From Alistipes sp. (GTDB lineage Bacteria > Bacteroidota > Bacteroidia > Bacteroidales > Rikenellaceae): a stretch of 64,000 nucleotides of DNA. The DNA is taken from contig JALFNK010000004.1 of assembly GCA_022782405.1 (NCBI GenBank), forward strand, positions 1 through 64,000, in the 5' to 3' direction. Shown one piece after another: positions 19,600 through 28,811 of this stretch. A program made the position numbers and the translations under genes. Every line of letters begins with the position of its first letter. Position 1 is the first letter of the stretch. Below the pieces are notes generated by a model. That model did no database searches and was not told where the DNA came from. It was given only the letters and a program-made list of their open reading frames with translations.

Positions 19600-20814
19600 A
19601 TGAAAACCGTCTGCCTGTACTTTCAGGTTCACCAGCCCTGGCGTCTGAAAAAATACCGCTTCTTCAATATGGGCAAGGACCACAACTACCTGGACGACCT
19701 GACGAACCGCTCCATCATGCAGAAGGTGGCACGCCAGTGCTATCTGCCGATGAACGCCCTGCTGCTGAAGCTCATCAAGGAGAACAAGGGCAGGTTCCGC
19801 TGCTCGTTCTCGATCACCGGCATCGCCATCGAACAGTTCCGCGCCTATGCCCCCGAGGTACTCGATTCGTTCAAGGAACTCGCCGCCACGGGCTGCGTGG
19901 AGTTCCTCGCCGAAACCTACTCCCATTCGCTCGCCTCGCTCGCCTCGAAGGAGGATTTCACCCAGCAGGTAAAGCTCCACATGAACCTCATGAAAAAGGA
20001 GTTCGGCGTGAAGCCCACGGCATTCCGCAATACGGAACTCATCTATTCGGACGACATCGGCGCCACAGTCGCCGGCATGGGATTCCGCACGATGCTGGCC
20101 GAAGGAGCCAAGCATGTGCTGGGATGGAAGTCGCCCAACTATGTCTATGCCAACGCCGTGGACCAGAAACTGCGGCTGCTGCTGCGCAACTACAAGCTCT
20201 CGGACGACATCGCCTTCCGCTTCTCGAACCGCAGCTGGGACCAGTGGCCCCTCACGGCGGACAAATATGTGAAGTGGATCGCCTCGGACGAAACGCCCGG
20301 AGAGGTCATCAACCTCTTCATGGACTACGAGACCTTCGGTGAGCACCAGGCTGCCGATACGGGCATCTTCGAATTCATGCGCGCCCTGCCGAAAGCCGTC
20401 CTCGCCAAGAAGAACAGCCTGGAATTCGCGACCGTCAGCGAGGCCGCCAAGAAATACCAGCCCGTCGCGGTGCTGCACTGTCCGCATGTGATGTCGTGGG
20501 CCGACGAGGAGCGCGACGTTACGGCATGGCTCGGGAACGAACTCCAGAACGAGGCCTTCTCGAAGCTCTATGCCCAGAAGGAGAAGGTCGCGGCGCTCAA
20601 AAGCCCCGACTTCGACTATGTATGGAGTTTCATGCAGACCTCCGACCACTTCTACTACATGGCGACGAAGTGGCTCTCCGACGGCGACGTGCACTCCTAC
20701 TTCAACCCCTACGACTCGGCCTACGACGCCTTCATCAACTACATGAACGTCCTCTCGGACTTCATCATCGAGCTGGACAAGGCCGTAGCGGCCAAAGCCG
20801 CCCGGGCCAAGTAA
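19600..20814 (+). CDS. Glycoside hydrolase family 57 (alpha-amylase/4-alpha-glucanotransferase type)
   Basis: This is a 404-aa cytoplasmic GH57 enzyme. Conserved regions can be read in order: VHQPW near the N-terminus (residues 10-14), VEFLAETYSHS, the probable nucleophile Glu146 in FRNTELIYSDD, and the probable acid/base Asp242 in LFMDYETFGEH. There is no signal peptide, which fits intracellular glycogen turnover. GH57 includes alpha-amylases, glucanotransferases and branching enzymes. At 404 residues it resembles the short alpha-amylase-like group of Bacteroidetes more than the ~520-residue branching enzymes, but the specificity is open. I chose the start at 19600 because it gives MKTVCLYFQVHQPW; the longer frame overlaps the upstream gene. 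Confidence 0.92.
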   Translation: MKTVCLYFQVHQPWRLKKYRFFNMGKDHNYLDDLTNRSIMQKVARQCYLPMNALLLKLIKENKGRFRCSFSITGIAIEQFRAYAPEVLDSFKELAATGCVEFLAETYSHSLASLASKEDFTQQVKLHMNLMKKEFGVKPTAFRNTELIYSDDIGATVAGMGFRTMLAEGAKHVLGWKSPNYVYANAVDQKLRLLLRNYKLSDDIAFRFSNRSWDQWPLTADKYVKWIASDETPGEVINLFMDYETFGEHQAADTGIFEFMRALPKAVLAKKNSLEFATVSEAAKKYQPVAVLHCPHVMSWADEERDVTAWLGNELQNEAFSKLYAQKEKVAALKSPDFDYVWSFMQTSDHFYYMATKWLSDGDVHSYFNPYDSAYDAFINYMNVLSDFIIELDKAVAAKAARAK

Positions 20815-20837
20815 TCCGGCAAGAGGATACAAAACGA

Positions 20838-20868
20838 CGCAGCGGCCTCCCGAAAGGAGGCCGCTGCG
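20838..20868. terminator. Strong bidirectional terminator between glycogen cluster and AraC gene
   Basis: A perfect 13-bp stem (20838-20850 with 20856-20868) with a 5-nt loop lies between convergent genes. A four-T run follows on the minus strand; the plus-strand side is less T-rich. Confidence 0.8.
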
Positions 20869-20898
20869 CGTATGTATTGTCCGCCGCAACGGAAGCAC

Positions 20899-21822
20899 TC
20901 ACCCGCGGCGCTTGAAGCGCGATGGCGAGGTGCCGGTATGCTGCTTGAAATATTTACCGAAGAAGGACTGCGTCGAGAAATTCAGGTGGTAGGCAATCTC
21001 CTGAATGCTCATGCCCGAATACTTCAGCAGCGCCTTGGCCTCGAGGATCACCGACTCGTCGATCCAGCGGGCTGCCGTCTTGCCGCTCACCTCCTTGACC
21101 ACCGAGGAGAGGTACTTGGGCGTGATGTTGAGCTGCCGGGCGTAAAAGCTCACATTGCGCTCGCGTTTGCTGTACTGCTGAAGAAGCGCCATGAACTCGT
21201 TGAAGAGCACTTCGCAGCGCCCCTGCTTCTGTTCGGAACGGCAGTCCCGCTGATTGATCTCCGTGATGATATAGAAGGCCGTTGTGAAGAGCGAACGGAT
21301 GATCTCGCTGCGGTAACGCTCCTTGTCGCTGCGGAGCATCGTCTTGATGAGCTGGAACAACTGTCGGATCTCGCTCACGTCCTGCGGCGAAACCTCCAGC
21401 ACGGGTGCTTTCCCGATGCGCATGTAGACGGGAAGCGACGTCGAGAGATCGATCTGGATCTCATTGACGAACGACTTGGAGAATGCCACGAAATAGGCGG
21501 CGGCGTTCGCCGAGCACTTGACCGTACGGATGATGCTGTTGGGATTGAAAAGGACGATATTGTCGGGCCGCACATGGTAGTTCTTCATGTCGATCGAGAC
21601 GGTTGCCTCGCCGGCCATCATGATGATGGCCGAAAACCCGTCGATTGCCGCAGGATATTCGGCCGTCGTATTGTTTTTCGCCGAAAGAGTCGTGATCACC
21701 AGATCGTCCGACAGATAGGAGACATCGCTCATCTCCTTCTTGATCCGTGAAATGGAGACCTTGTGCAACCCCTCGTGCCCGCTGCCGGCCGCCGTTTTTC
21801 CCGTCTTTCCGTACTCCGCCAT
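20899..21822 (-). CDS. AraC-family transcriptional regulator
   Basis: This is a 307-aa regulator. An N-terminal cupin-like ligand/dimer domain (about residues 25-150, with DNIVLFNPNS) is followed by a C-terminal double helix-turn-helix. The first HTH region includes VKEVSGKTAARWIDESVILE and the second is SIQEIAYHLNFSTQSFFGKY, ending GTSPSRFKRR, which is typical of AraC. The ATG at 21822 is preceded by an AGGAGG sequence, although only 1-2 nt away. A -7 box (CAAATGTA, minus-strand TACATTTG, at 21843-21850) supports a start near here; a second ATG at 21732 is possible. It is convergent with the glycogen cluster, so control of that cluster is possible but unproven. Confidence 0.9.
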   Translation of the reverse strand: MAEYGKTGKTAAGSGHEGLHKVSISRIKKEMSDVSYLSDDLVITTLSAKNNTTAEYPAAIDGFSAIIMMAGEATVSIDMKNYHVRPDNIVLFNPNSIIRTVKCSANAAAYFVAFSKSFVNEIQIDLSTSLPVYMRIGKAPVLEVSPQDVSEIRQLFQLIKTMLRSDKERYRSEIIRSLFTTAFYIITEINQRDCRSEQKQGRCEVLFNEFMALLQQYSKRERNVSFYARQLNITPKYLSSVVKEVSGKTAARWIDESVILEAKALLKYSGMSIQEIAYHLNFSTQSFFGKYFKQHTGTSPSRFKRRG

Positions 21823-21842
21823 ACCTCCTACCGCTTTTCGGA

Positions 21843-21850
21843 CAAATGTA
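21843..21850 (-). promoter_or_regulatory. -7 box of the AraC regulator gene
   Basis: The minus-strand TACATTTG matches TAnnTTTG and lies 20 nt from the chosen ATG. No convincing -33 box is seen. Confidence 0.45.
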
Positions 21851-21936
21851 GCAATTCTTTCCGAATTTCCAAAAACAAACGCTTCGAAACATCGTTCCGG
21901 CACGCTTCGCTTCAGCCGGCATTCACGGCCGGAGAG

Positions 21937-22806
21937 CTATTCTCCGGAGGAGGGGCAGATGACTCGCACGCCACCGGCCACGCACTCGATATGCAGCGGA
22001 AATTCCGCTCCGCGCTGTCCGTCCACATCGGTCGGTTCATTGACCGTCGAACGGATCTCGATCTTCCGGGCCTGAAGGTGGCGCACGATTTTCGGATTGC
22101 CGCCCAACAGATACTGCCCCATGGCCAGGGTCGAACGGAAGATGTCGCGCTTTTCGAGCAGGATGCAGTCCAGCAGGCCGTCCCTGATCGACGAACGCCG
22201 GGCAAGAGGGAATCCGCCTGCCGTCTCGCCGTTGAAGATGAGCACCATGAGCGAACGCAGGTCGAAACGCTCGCCGTCCGCGTCGATCTCGAGCGGAACG
22301 GCATGCATCGAAACCACCTCACGGACTCCCTCGATGATGTAGGCCAGCTTCCCGATCCGGTGCTTGATTTCGTCGGGCGTACGCTGCGAAGTGGTGGTGA
22401 AGATGCCGAAACTGAGGATATTGATGAAATAGAGGTCGTTCACCCGACCGCAATCGACGCGCTCCTCGACTCCCGAAGCGATCTGACGGGCCGCCTCGAG
22501 CGGGCGGCGCGACATGCCGAGCGCCCCGGCGAAATCGTTGGCCGTACCGGCCGGAATCACCCCGAGCGGAATATCCAGCCCCTTGCGCTTCATGGCATTG
22601 AGCACGAAATTCACCGAGCCGTCGCCCCCGGCGACAACCATCAGCGAAACGGTCTCGTTCCCGTCGAAGGGATTGGCCTCGAAATCGATCTGCTGCGGGC
22701 GGATATCGTATCCGTAGGCACGGAAGACCGTGCAGAGTTCCTCGACCTGGAAGTCGATCCGGCCACGGCCCGACTGCGGATTATAGAGCAAAACGGCGGT
22801 TTTCAT
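21937..22806 (-). CDS. Diacylglycerol kinase-family lipid kinase (YegS/DgkB-like)
   Basis: This 289-aa protein has a DAGK catalytic domain. MKTAVLLYNPQSGRG carries the N-terminal Asn-Pro-x-Ser-Gly motif, VVAGGDGSVNFVLN is the nucleotide-binding GGDG loop, and GVIPAGTANDFA is the third conserved block. The C-terminal beta-sandwich is present (FNGETAGGFPLA, RDGLLDCILLEK). The family phosphorylates diacylglycerol, ceramide-like or undecaprenol-type lipids using ATP. In sphingolipid-making Bacteroidales some members may act on sphingoid lipids, but nothing here settles that. It lies 45 nt downstream of apbE on the same strand, so the two may be cotranscribed. Confidence 0.9.
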   Translation of the reverse strand: MKTAVLLYNPQSGRGRIDFQVEELCTVFRAYGYDIRPQQIDFEANPFDGNETVSLMVVAGGDGSVNFVLNAMKRKGLDIPLGVIPAGTANDFAGALGMSRRPLEAARQIASGVEERVDCGRVNDLYFINILSFGIFTTTSQRTPDEIKHRIGKLAYIIEGVREVVSMHAVPLEIDADGERFDLRSLMVLIFNGETAGGFPLARRSSIRDGLLDCILLEKRDIFRSTLAMGQYLLGGNPKIVRHLQARKIEIRSTVNEPTDVDGQRGAEFPLHIECVAGGVRVICPSSGE

Positions 22807-22851
22807 GGTCTGCGTTCTTCATGTAGGGCCCGGGACAACCGGGCCGGGTTT

Positions 22852-23877
22852 CTATTCGAGTATCAGGCGTTCCATCGCCGGAGAGAGATACTCTTCGTAG
22901 CTGTCGCCGCCCTCCTTGCCGGCGAAAATGAAATAGACCTTCGCATCGGGCATCTTCCGCACCGCCTCCAGGGCCCCGTCGGTTCCCATGGCCAGGAACA
23001 TCGTTCCCAGGGCGTCGGCCTCGGCGCAGGTGGGCGCCACGACCGTTACGGAGAGCAGGCGCGACAAGGCGCTCCGTCCCGTACGCGGATCGATCGTATG
23101 GGCTACCTTGCGGCCCCCGGCATCGAGGTAGTAGCGGCGGTAATTGCCCGAAGTGGCCATGCCCCCTTCGTGCATCGCAATGCGACGCTGCAGATAGCGG
23201 CCGTCGCTCATGTTGCCGTCGAAGGGCGTCTCGACGCCGATGCGCCACGCCTTGCCCTCGCGGTTCACGCCCCGGCAGCGGATCTCGCCGCCGATATCCA
23301 CGATGTAGTTCCGTGCTCCGTGGCGCTCGACGAGCGCCGCGAGCAGATCGACCGTATAGCCCTTGGCGACCGAGTTGAAGTCGAGTTGCACGCGCGGATC
23401 GCTCTTCACCAGACGACCCTCCTCGATGCGCACCTTGTCGCGCCCGACGAACGTCAGGATCGAGTCGATGTTCGGATGCGCCTGGGCGGCCTTTCCGGCG
23501 AACCCCCATGCCTCGACCAGCGGTTTGACCGTTACGTCGTAGCAACCGCCGCTCAACGCCCCGATACTGTCGGCCAGACGGAGGTTGAAGGCGATGTGGC
23601 GATCGACGCTGTCCGTTTCGTTGCGGTTCAGACGGCTCAAAAGCGATGTCGAATCGAAAATCGACATCGACGCCTTGGCCTCCCGGTCGAGCTCCATGAC
23701 GGAAGCGTAAAGCTCCTGTGCGCTCGTCCCCCGCACATCGGCCACGATGTGCAGCGTCGTACCGAGCATCGTGCCGTCCACGACCGTATAGGAACCGCCG
23801 GTTTCACGCCCGGCGCACCCCGCGGCGAGCAGTCCCGCAAGAGCCCCCCAAAGGTACTTTTTCAGCATAGTTTTCAT
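22852..23877 (-). CDS. apbE: ApbE, FAD:protein FMN transferase, lipoprotein form
   Basis: This 341-aa periplasmic lipoprotein moves FMN from FAD onto a Thr/Ser of target flavoproteins such as RnfG, NqrB/C or related electron-transfer subunits. A lipobox (LLAAGCAG) follows a short signal peptide. The fold is seen in GTTLHIVADVRG, LDFNSVAKGYTVDLLA with the catalytic region, YIVDIGGEIRCRG and AHTIDPRTGRSAL. The start at 23877 (MKTMLKKYL) has an AAAGGG ribosome-binding site directly upstream, and a -7 box (minus-strand TATTTTTG, 23889-23896) lies just beyond. No flavoprotein substrate gene is in the window. Confidence 0.95.
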   Translation of the reverse strand: MKTMLKKYLWGALAGLLAAGCAGRETGGSYTVVDGTMLGTTLHIVADVRGTSAQELYASVMELDREAKASMSIFDSTSLLSRLNRNETDSVDRHIAFNLRLADSIGALSGGCYDVTVKPLVEAWGFAGKAAQAHPNIDSILTFVGRDKVRIEEGRLVKSDPRVQLDFNSVAKGYTVDLLAALVERHGARNYIVDIGGEIRCRGVNREGKAWRIGVETPFDGNMSDGRYLQRRIAMHEGGMATSGNYRRYYLDAGGRKVAHTIDPRTGRSALSRLLSVTVVAPTCAEADALGTMFLAMGTDGALEAVRKMPDAKVYFIFAGKEGGDSYEEYLSPAMERLILE

Positions 23878-23888
23878 CCCTTTAGCCG

Positions 23889-23896
23889 CAAAAATA
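23889..23896 (-). promoter_or_regulatory. -7 box of apbE
   Basis: The minus-strand TATTTTTG matches TAnnTTTG. A TTTC (23915-23918) lies 18 nt upstream in the -33 position. The leader to the ATG at 23877 is only about 11 nt. Confidence 0.5.
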
Positions 23897-23980
23897 CGAT
23901 TTTCCCTCCGAACCGAAAGCTTTTCGGGGCAAAAAGAGAAATAATTTTTCACTTTTCATGCGCAATTGCCATTTATTTCG

Positions 23981-24059
23981 TACCTTTGCCCAACGCTCTG
24001 GCGTTATCCACGGTAAGGGGGATGCGTCGTAGAGTGGAACTTAAATAAACTTTCACACA
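23981..24059 (+). promoter_or_regulatory. rpsO promoter and leader with small hairpin
   Basis: TACCTTTG (23981-23988) is a clear -7 box. The 71-nt leader begins with a 5-bp hairpin (23992-23996 with 24001-24005, 4-nt loop). S15 represses its own mRNA through leader structures in other bacteria, so this leader could carry a regulatory fold. No known S15 motif was recognised by eye. Confidence 0.5.
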
Positions 24060-24332
24060 ATGGCTTATTTAACAGCAGAGAAAAAGCAGGAGCTTTTCGG
24101 CAAGTACGGCAAGTCTAACACCGACACGGGTTCGCCCGAGAGCCAGATCGCGTTGTTTTCGTACCGTATCAGCCACCTTACTGAACACCTCAAGAGCAAC
24201 AAGCACGACTTCGGAACCCAGCGCGCACTGCTGCGCCTGGTAGGTAAGCGCCGCCAGTTGCTGGAGTACCTCAAGGAGGTCGATATCGAGCGCTACCGCG
24301 CCATCGTCAAGACGCTCAACCTCCGCAAGTAA
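24060..24332 (+). CDS. rpsO: 30S ribosomal protein S15
   Basis: This 90-aa protein is a complete S15. It shows [20 protein letters not shown] and the RNA-binding segment [15 protein letters not shown], which contact helix 22 of 16S rRNA in the platform of the small subunit. The length matches the family (about 88-90). It is followed by pnp, the classic rpsO-pnp arrangement, with an attenuator-like hairpin between them. Confidence 0.98.
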   Translation: MAYLTAEKKQELFGKYGKSNTDTGSPESQIALFSYRISHLTEHLKSNKHDFGTQRALLRLVGKRRQLLEYLKEVDIERYRAIVKTLNLRK

Positions 24333-24343
24333 TTCCGAGGAAG

Positions 24344-24385
24344 AAATGAGGGCAATTCCCGCGAGGGGTTGCCTTCATTTTCATT
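24344..24385 (+). terminator. Intergenic hairpin between rpsO and pnp
   Basis: An 11-bp stem with one G-T wobble (AATGAGGGCAA pairing with TTGCCTTCATT, plus a short CCC/GGG inner pairing) is followed by TTTTCATT. It looks like a leaky terminator or RNase-processing site that would set the ratio of S15 to PNPase. Confidence 0.6.
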
Positions 24386-24424
24386 CGAACGAACAATCGA
24401 AACACACATAGGTTAAGAATTTTT

Positions 24425-26659
24425 ATGGAAGAAAAGAAGCTGTACAATGCAGTCCGCAAGACGATCACGCTGGCCGACGGACGCCAGATCGAGATCGAAA
24501 CGGGCAAGCTGGCCAAGCAGGCCGACGGCTCGGTGGTCGTCAAGATGGGCGACACGATGCTGCTCGGTACGGTAGTGGCCGCCAAGGACGCAAAACCCGA
24601 CACCGATTTCATGCCCCTCCAGGTCGAATACAAGGAGAAGTACGCCGCCTGCGGCCGCTATCCCGGAGGTTTCATGAAACGCGAAGGCAAGGCCAACGAC
24701 AGCGAGATTCTCGTAGCTCGTCTGATCGACCGAGCCCTCCGCCCCCTGTTCCCCTCGGATTACCACGCCGAAGTTTATGTTACCGTAACGCTGATCTCGG
24801 CAGACAAGGATATTCAACCCGACGCCCTGGCCGGCCTCGCCGCCTCGGCAGCCCTCGCCGTTTCGGACATCCCCTTCGGCGGCCCGATCTCCGAAGTGCG
24901 CGTCGTACGCCGCAACGGGGAGTATGCCATCAACCCCAACTTCTCCGAGATGCCCGAATGCGACCTGGACATCATGGTCGGCGGTACGATCGACAACATC
25001 CTCATGGTCGAGGGTGAGATGAAGGAGGTTTCGGAGGAGGTCATGCTCGGCGCCATCAAGTTCGCCCACGAGGAGATCAAGAAGCACTGCGCCGTACAGA
25101 TCGAACTCTCGAAGGAGCTCGGCAAGGACGTCAAGCGCACCTACTGCCACGAGGTGAACGACGAGGAGCTGCGCCAGACGATCATCCGCGAGCTCTACGA
25201 CAAGGCCTATGCCATTGCCACGAGCGGCACGATGAAGCACGAGCGCGAGGATCTGTTCAATGCCCTCGAGGCCGAGTTCGCCGCACGCTATACGGAGGAG
25301 GAGCTCGTCGAGAAGGCTCCGCTGATCCACAAGTACTTCCACGACGACGTGCAGAAGAAGGCCATGCGCAACATGATCCTCGACGAGGGCAAGCGCCTCG
25401 ACGGCCGCCGCACGGACGAGATCCGTCCGATCTGGTGCGAGGTGGGCTATCTGCCCGCCGCCCACGGCTCGGCCATCTTCACCCGCGGCGAGACGCAGTC
25501 GCTGACAACCGTAACCCTCGGCACGAAGCTCGACGAGAAGGTCAAGGACGAGGTGCTCGTGCAGGGTACCGAGCAGTTCGTGCTCCACTACAACTTCCCG
25601 CCCTTCTCGACGGGCGAGGCGAAGGCCGCACGCGGACTCTCGCGCCGCGAGATCGGACACGGACACCTCGCATGGCGCGCCCTGAAGCCGATGATCCCGC
25701 TGGGCGAGGAGAACCCCTACGCCGTGCGCGTGGTTTCGGATATCCTCGAGTCGAACGGCTCGTCGTCGATGGCCACCGTCTGCGCCGGAACCCTCGCGCT
25801 GATGGATGCCGGCGTGAAGATCAAGAAACCCGTGTCGGGTATCGCCATGGGTCTGATCTCCGACTCGGCGACCGGCAAGTGGGCCGTGCTCTCGGACATC
25901 CTGGGCGATGAGGACCACCTCGGAGACATGGACTTCAAGGTTACCGGTACGCGCGACGGAATCACCGCCACGCAGATGGACATCAAGGTGGACGGACTCT
26001 CCTACGAAGTGCTCGCCGCCGCCCTCGAACAGGCCCGCAAGGGACGCCTCTACATCCTCGACAAGATCACCGAGTGCATCGCCGAGCCGCGTGCCGACTA
26101 CAAGCCCTTCGTTCCGCGCATCGTGCAGATCACCATTCCGCAGGACATGATCGGTTCGGTCATCGGCCCGGGCGGAAAGGTCATCCAGGATATCCAGAAG
26201 ACCACGAACACCACGATCACCATCACCGAGGTGGACAACAAGGGTATCGTCGATATCTTCGGCGTGGACAAGGCCGCCCTCGACGGCGCCCTGGCCCGCA
26301 TCAAGGCCATCGTGGCCATCCCCGAGGTGGGCGAGACGTACCACGGCAAGATCCGTTCGATCGTCGCCTTCGGCGCCTTCGTCGAGATCATGCCCGGCAA
26401 GGATGCCCTGCTCCACATCTCCGAAATCGACTACAAGCGCTTCGAGACCATGGAGGAGACCGGTCTGAAGGAGGGCGACGAGATCGACGTCAAACTCATC
26501 GGCATCGACCCCAAGACGGGCAAGCTCAAGCTCTCACGCAAAGTGCTGCTTCCCAAGCCCGAAGGCTATGTCGAGCGGGAGCGTCGTCCGCGTCCCGAGC
26601 GCACAGAACGCCGCGACCGCGGGGAACGCCGCGACCACAAGGAGCACAAGGAGGAGTAA
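24425..26659 (+). CDS. pnp: Polyribonucleotide nucleotidyltransferase (PNPase)
   Basis: This 744-aa 3'-to-5' phosphorolytic exoribonuclease forms a trimeric ring in mRNA decay. It has two RNase PH cores (first about residues 5-230, second about 310-545, with [20 protein letters not shown] and [20 protein letters not shown]). A KH domain follows ([18 protein letters not shown]), then an S1 domain ([20 protein letters not shown]). An Arg/Glu-rich low-complexity tail ([17 protein letters not shown]) closes the protein and may contact RNA or partner proteins. The arrangement after rpsO is conserved across bacteria. Confidence 0.98.
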   Translation: MEEKKLYNAVRKTITLADGRQIEIETGKLAKQADGSVVVKMGDTMLLGTVVAAKDAKPDTDFMPLQVEYKEKYAACGRYPGGFMKREGKANDSEILVARLIDRALRPLFPSDYHAEVYVTVTLISADKDIQPDALAGLAASAALAVSDIPFGGPISEVRVVRRNGEYAINPNFSEMPECDLDIMVGGTIDNILMVEGEMKEVSEEVMLGAIKFAHEEIKKHCAVQIELSKELGKDVKRTYCHEVNDEELRQTIIRELYDKAYAIATSGTMKHEREDLFNALEAEFAARYTEEELVEKAPLIHKYFHDDVQKKAMRNMILDEGKRLDGRRTDEIRPIWCEVGYLPAAHGSAIFTRGETQSLTTVTLGTKLDEKVKDEVLVQGTEQFVLHYNFPPFSTGEAKAARGLSRREIGHGHLAWRALKPMIPLGEENPYAVRVVSDILESNGSSSMATVCAGTLALMDAGVKIKKPVSGIAMGLISDSATGKWAVLSDILGDEDHLGDMDFKVTGTRDGITATQMDIKVDGLSYEVLAAALEQARKGRLYILDKITECIAEPRADYKPFVPRIVQITIPQDMIGSVIGPGGKVIQDIQKTTNTTITITEVDNKGIVDIFGVDKAALDGALARIKAIVAIPEVGETYHGKIRSIVAFGAFVEIMPGKDALLHISEIDYKRFETMEETGLKEGDEIDVKLIGIDPKTGKLKLSRKVLLPKPEGYVERERRPRPERTERRDRGERRDHKEHKEE

Positions 26660-26675
26660 ACCGACTGTCAATGTG

Positions 26676-26721
26676 AATATTTCGGGCGGAAAACTTCTTT
26701 TGAAATTCCGTCCGAAATATT
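26676..26721 (+). terminator. Long inverted repeat after pnp, overlapping the next promoter
   Basis: Two 16-nt arms (26676-26691 and 26706-26721) pair fully with one G-T wobble around a 14-nt loop. No T-tract follows. The right arm contains the ATTG that would serve as -33 box of the next gene, so the structure may end pnp transcription, protect its 3' end, or act as an operator. Confidence 0.55.
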
Positions 26722-26750
26722 GCATAATTTGAAGGACTTTTCTATATTTG
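26719..26750 (+). promoter_or_regulatory. Promoter of the OmpA/TPR lipoprotein gene
   Basis: ATTG (26719-26722), a 20-nt spacer and TATATTTG (26743-26750) match the -33/-7 pattern. The leader to the ATG at 26857 is about 100 nt. Confidence 0.65.
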
Positions 26751-26856
26751 CAGGGTCTCGGACCGCATAGAAGCTGCCGGAGACGCCAAAGGGCAAAAAA
26801 GAGAAACCGACAAAAAAAGGCAAACACCAAAAATAACAATTAAAAATCTATCCGCT

Positions 26857-28590
26857 ATGAAAAAGCTAATGAAATTGAGCATGGTGCTCGTCGCTGCCTC
26901 CCTGGCATTCACGAGCTGCAATTGCTTCAAGAAGATGGCAAAGAATCGGGACGACGTCCAGCTGACGGTGGCTCCTGAAATTCTGACGCTCAACAACGGC
27001 ATCGTTGCTGCCGACATCAACGTAACGTTCCCCGTAAAGTACTTCAACGCCAAGGCCGTGGTGAAGGTAACCCCGGTTATCGTATTCGAGGGCGGCGAGG
27101 TGGCCGGTGCGGCTCACTTCTTCCAGGGCTCGAAGGTCGATGACAACTACACCGTGATCGACAAGAAGAACGGCGGCAACGTTACGATGCACGTCGAGTT
27201 CCCGTACGATCCCCGCATGGACCAGAGCGAACTGCAGCTCCGCGCCGAGATCAAGTGCCCGGGCGGCAAGTGCAAGGAGTTCACGCTCGTGAACCTCAAC
27301 ACCGGCGCCATCCCGTCGAAGGAGGAGGCAGCCGTGCTGGCCGGCAACGACGAGGCTGCCAAGGCTGCTCTGGCCAAAGAGTTCGGCCTGACGGTCGCTT
27401 ACGGCGTGAACACGCTGCAGAAGGACCTCAAGTACGGCGACCTGATGGAGCAGATGGACAACAACTTCAAGCGCATCACCACCGTAGTGGACAAGACTGA
27501 CCTGCTCTACAAGATCAACTCGTCGGTCGTAACGAAGAAGAACGAGAAGGCTGCCAACCTCGACGCCTTCAAGGAGAACGTCGACAAGAACCTCACGAAC
27601 GACCGCGCTACGCAGAACATCGCCGTGAAGGGTTACGCTTCGCCCGACGGTCCGGAGAAGTTCAACGACAAGCTGTCGAAGGCTCGTAGCGAGTCGGGAC
27701 ACAAGGTCGTAGCCAAGCTGCTCAAGGACTCGGGTCTGGATATCGACGCCGCAGCCTACGGTGAGGACTGGGACGGCTTCAAGGAGCTCGTCGAGAAGTC
27801 GAACATCAAGGACAAGAACCTCATTCTCCAGGTACTGAGCCTCTACAACTCGCCTGCAGAGCGTGAGAGCGAGATCAAGAACATGTCGGCCGTATTCAAC
27901 GAGCTCAAGGAGGAGATCCTGCCCGAGCTGCGCCGCTCGCAGATCGTGAACACCACCGACCTGCAGGGCAAGACCGACGAGGAGATCATGGCTGCATACC
28001 GCAACGGCGGTGAGCTGTCGGTCGAGGAGTACCTCTTCGCCGCACAGGTGCTGACCGAGGATCCCGCAGAGCAGGTTGCCATTCTGACCGCCGCTTCGAA
28101 GAAGTACAACGACGCCCGCGTATGGAACAACCTCGGTGTTGCCCAGACGAAGGTCGGCGACAAGGCTGCTGCCCTGAAGTCGTTCGAGAAGGCCGCCAAG
28201 ATGGATTCGTCGAAGGAGCTCAACAAGAACCTCCTGCTGGCAAACCTGGCCAACTGCAACACCGCAGAGGCCAAGAAGTATGCCGCTGCCGCCGACGCTG
28301 AGGCCAAGGCTGCCATGGCTGCTGCCGAGGGCGACTACAAGACCGCTGCCAAGAACCTCGAGGGTTACAACGCCGCTATCGCCCTGGTACAGTCCAACGA
28401 CCTGGCCGGTGCCAAGAAGGCCATCGCCAAGGACAACTCGGCCGATGCCGACTACCTGCGTGCCGTGATCGCCGTCAAGGAAGGCGACATGAAGACCGCC
28501 GAGGCTCAGCTCAAGAGCGCTACGTCGAAGAACCCCGAGCTGGCCAAGAAGGCTGCCAAGGATGTCAATCTGAAGGCTCTCAACAAGTAA
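26857..28590 (+). CDS. Large OmpA-like/TPR-containing lipoprotein, function unknown
   Basis: This 577-aa protein has a lipoprotein signal (lipobox LAFTSC, lipidated Cys21), so it is membrane anchored. Residues about 40-140 form a beta-rich N-terminal domain. Around residues 245-285 lies an OmpA/MotB-like peptidoglycan-binding segment (NIAVKGYASPDGPEKFNDKL, then LSKARSESGHKVVAKLLKD). The C-terminal ~170 residues are helical, Ala- and Lys-rich repeats that look like TPRs (VWNNLGVAQTKVGDKAAALK). I infer a periplasmic scaffold between outer membrane and peptidoglycan. The biased codons (AAG for Lys, GAG for Glu), own promoter, long leader and strong terminator suggest high expression. Related lipoproteins occur in Bacteroidales, but I know no function for them. 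Confidence 0.85.
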   Translation: MKKLMKLSMVLVAASLAFTSCNCFKKMAKNRDDVQLTVAPEILTLNNGIVAADINVTFPVKYFNAKAVVKVTPVIVFEGGEVAGAAHFFQGSKVDDNYTVIDKKNGGNVTMHVEFPYDPRMDQSELQLRAEIKCPGGKCKEFTLVNLNTGAIPSKEEAAVLAGNDEAAKAALAKEFGLTVAYGVNTLQKDLKYGDLMEQMDNNFKRITTVVDKTDLLYKINSSVVTKKNEKAANLDAFKENVDKNLTNDRATQNIAVKGYASPDGPEKFNDKLSKARSESGHKVVAKLLKDSGLDIDAAAYGEDWDGFKELVEKSNIKDKNLILQVLSLYNSPAERESEIKNMSAVFNELKEEILPELRRSQIVNTTDLQGKTDEEIMAAYRNGGELSVEEYLFAAQVLTEDPAEQVAILTAASKKYNDARVWNNLGVAQTKVGDKAAALKSFEKAAKMDSSKELNKNLLLANLANCNTAEAKKYAAAADAEAKAAMAAAEGDYKTAAKNLEGYNAAIALVQSNDLAGAKKAIAKDNSADADYLRAVIAVKEGDMKTAEAQLKSATSKNPELAKKAAKDVNLKALNK

Positions 28591-28663
28591 TTGCAGACAA
28601 ACGATTCCGCCCAGCCGATCCATCGGTCGCAGATCGGGAAATGGCTGGAAGGAAATCCGACAG

Positions 28664-28700
28664 AAAAGGGCTTGAACCGAAAGGTTCAGGCCCTTTTTTT
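28664..28700 (+). terminator. Rho-independent terminator of the OmpA/TPR lipoprotein gene
   Basis: The stem AAGGGCTTGAACC pairs with GGTTCAGGCCCTT (one wobble) around a GAAA loop, followed by seven T residues. It is a textbook intrinsic terminator. Confidence 0.93.
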
Positions 28701-28786
28701 GCAGAAGATACCGGAACCGACACCCGCGCAGGAGGACGGAGCCGAAAATAATTTCCACGGGGCGATCGGAGATCGAATAATTTTTC

Positions 28787-28794
28787 TAATTTTG
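28787..28794 (+). promoter_or_regulatory. -7 box of deoC
   Basis: TAATTTTG matches TAnnTTTG and ends 17 nt before the deoC ATG. No clear -33 box is present. Confidence 0.5.
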
Positions 28795-28811
28795 TCAAAA
28801 ACAGCAAAACT

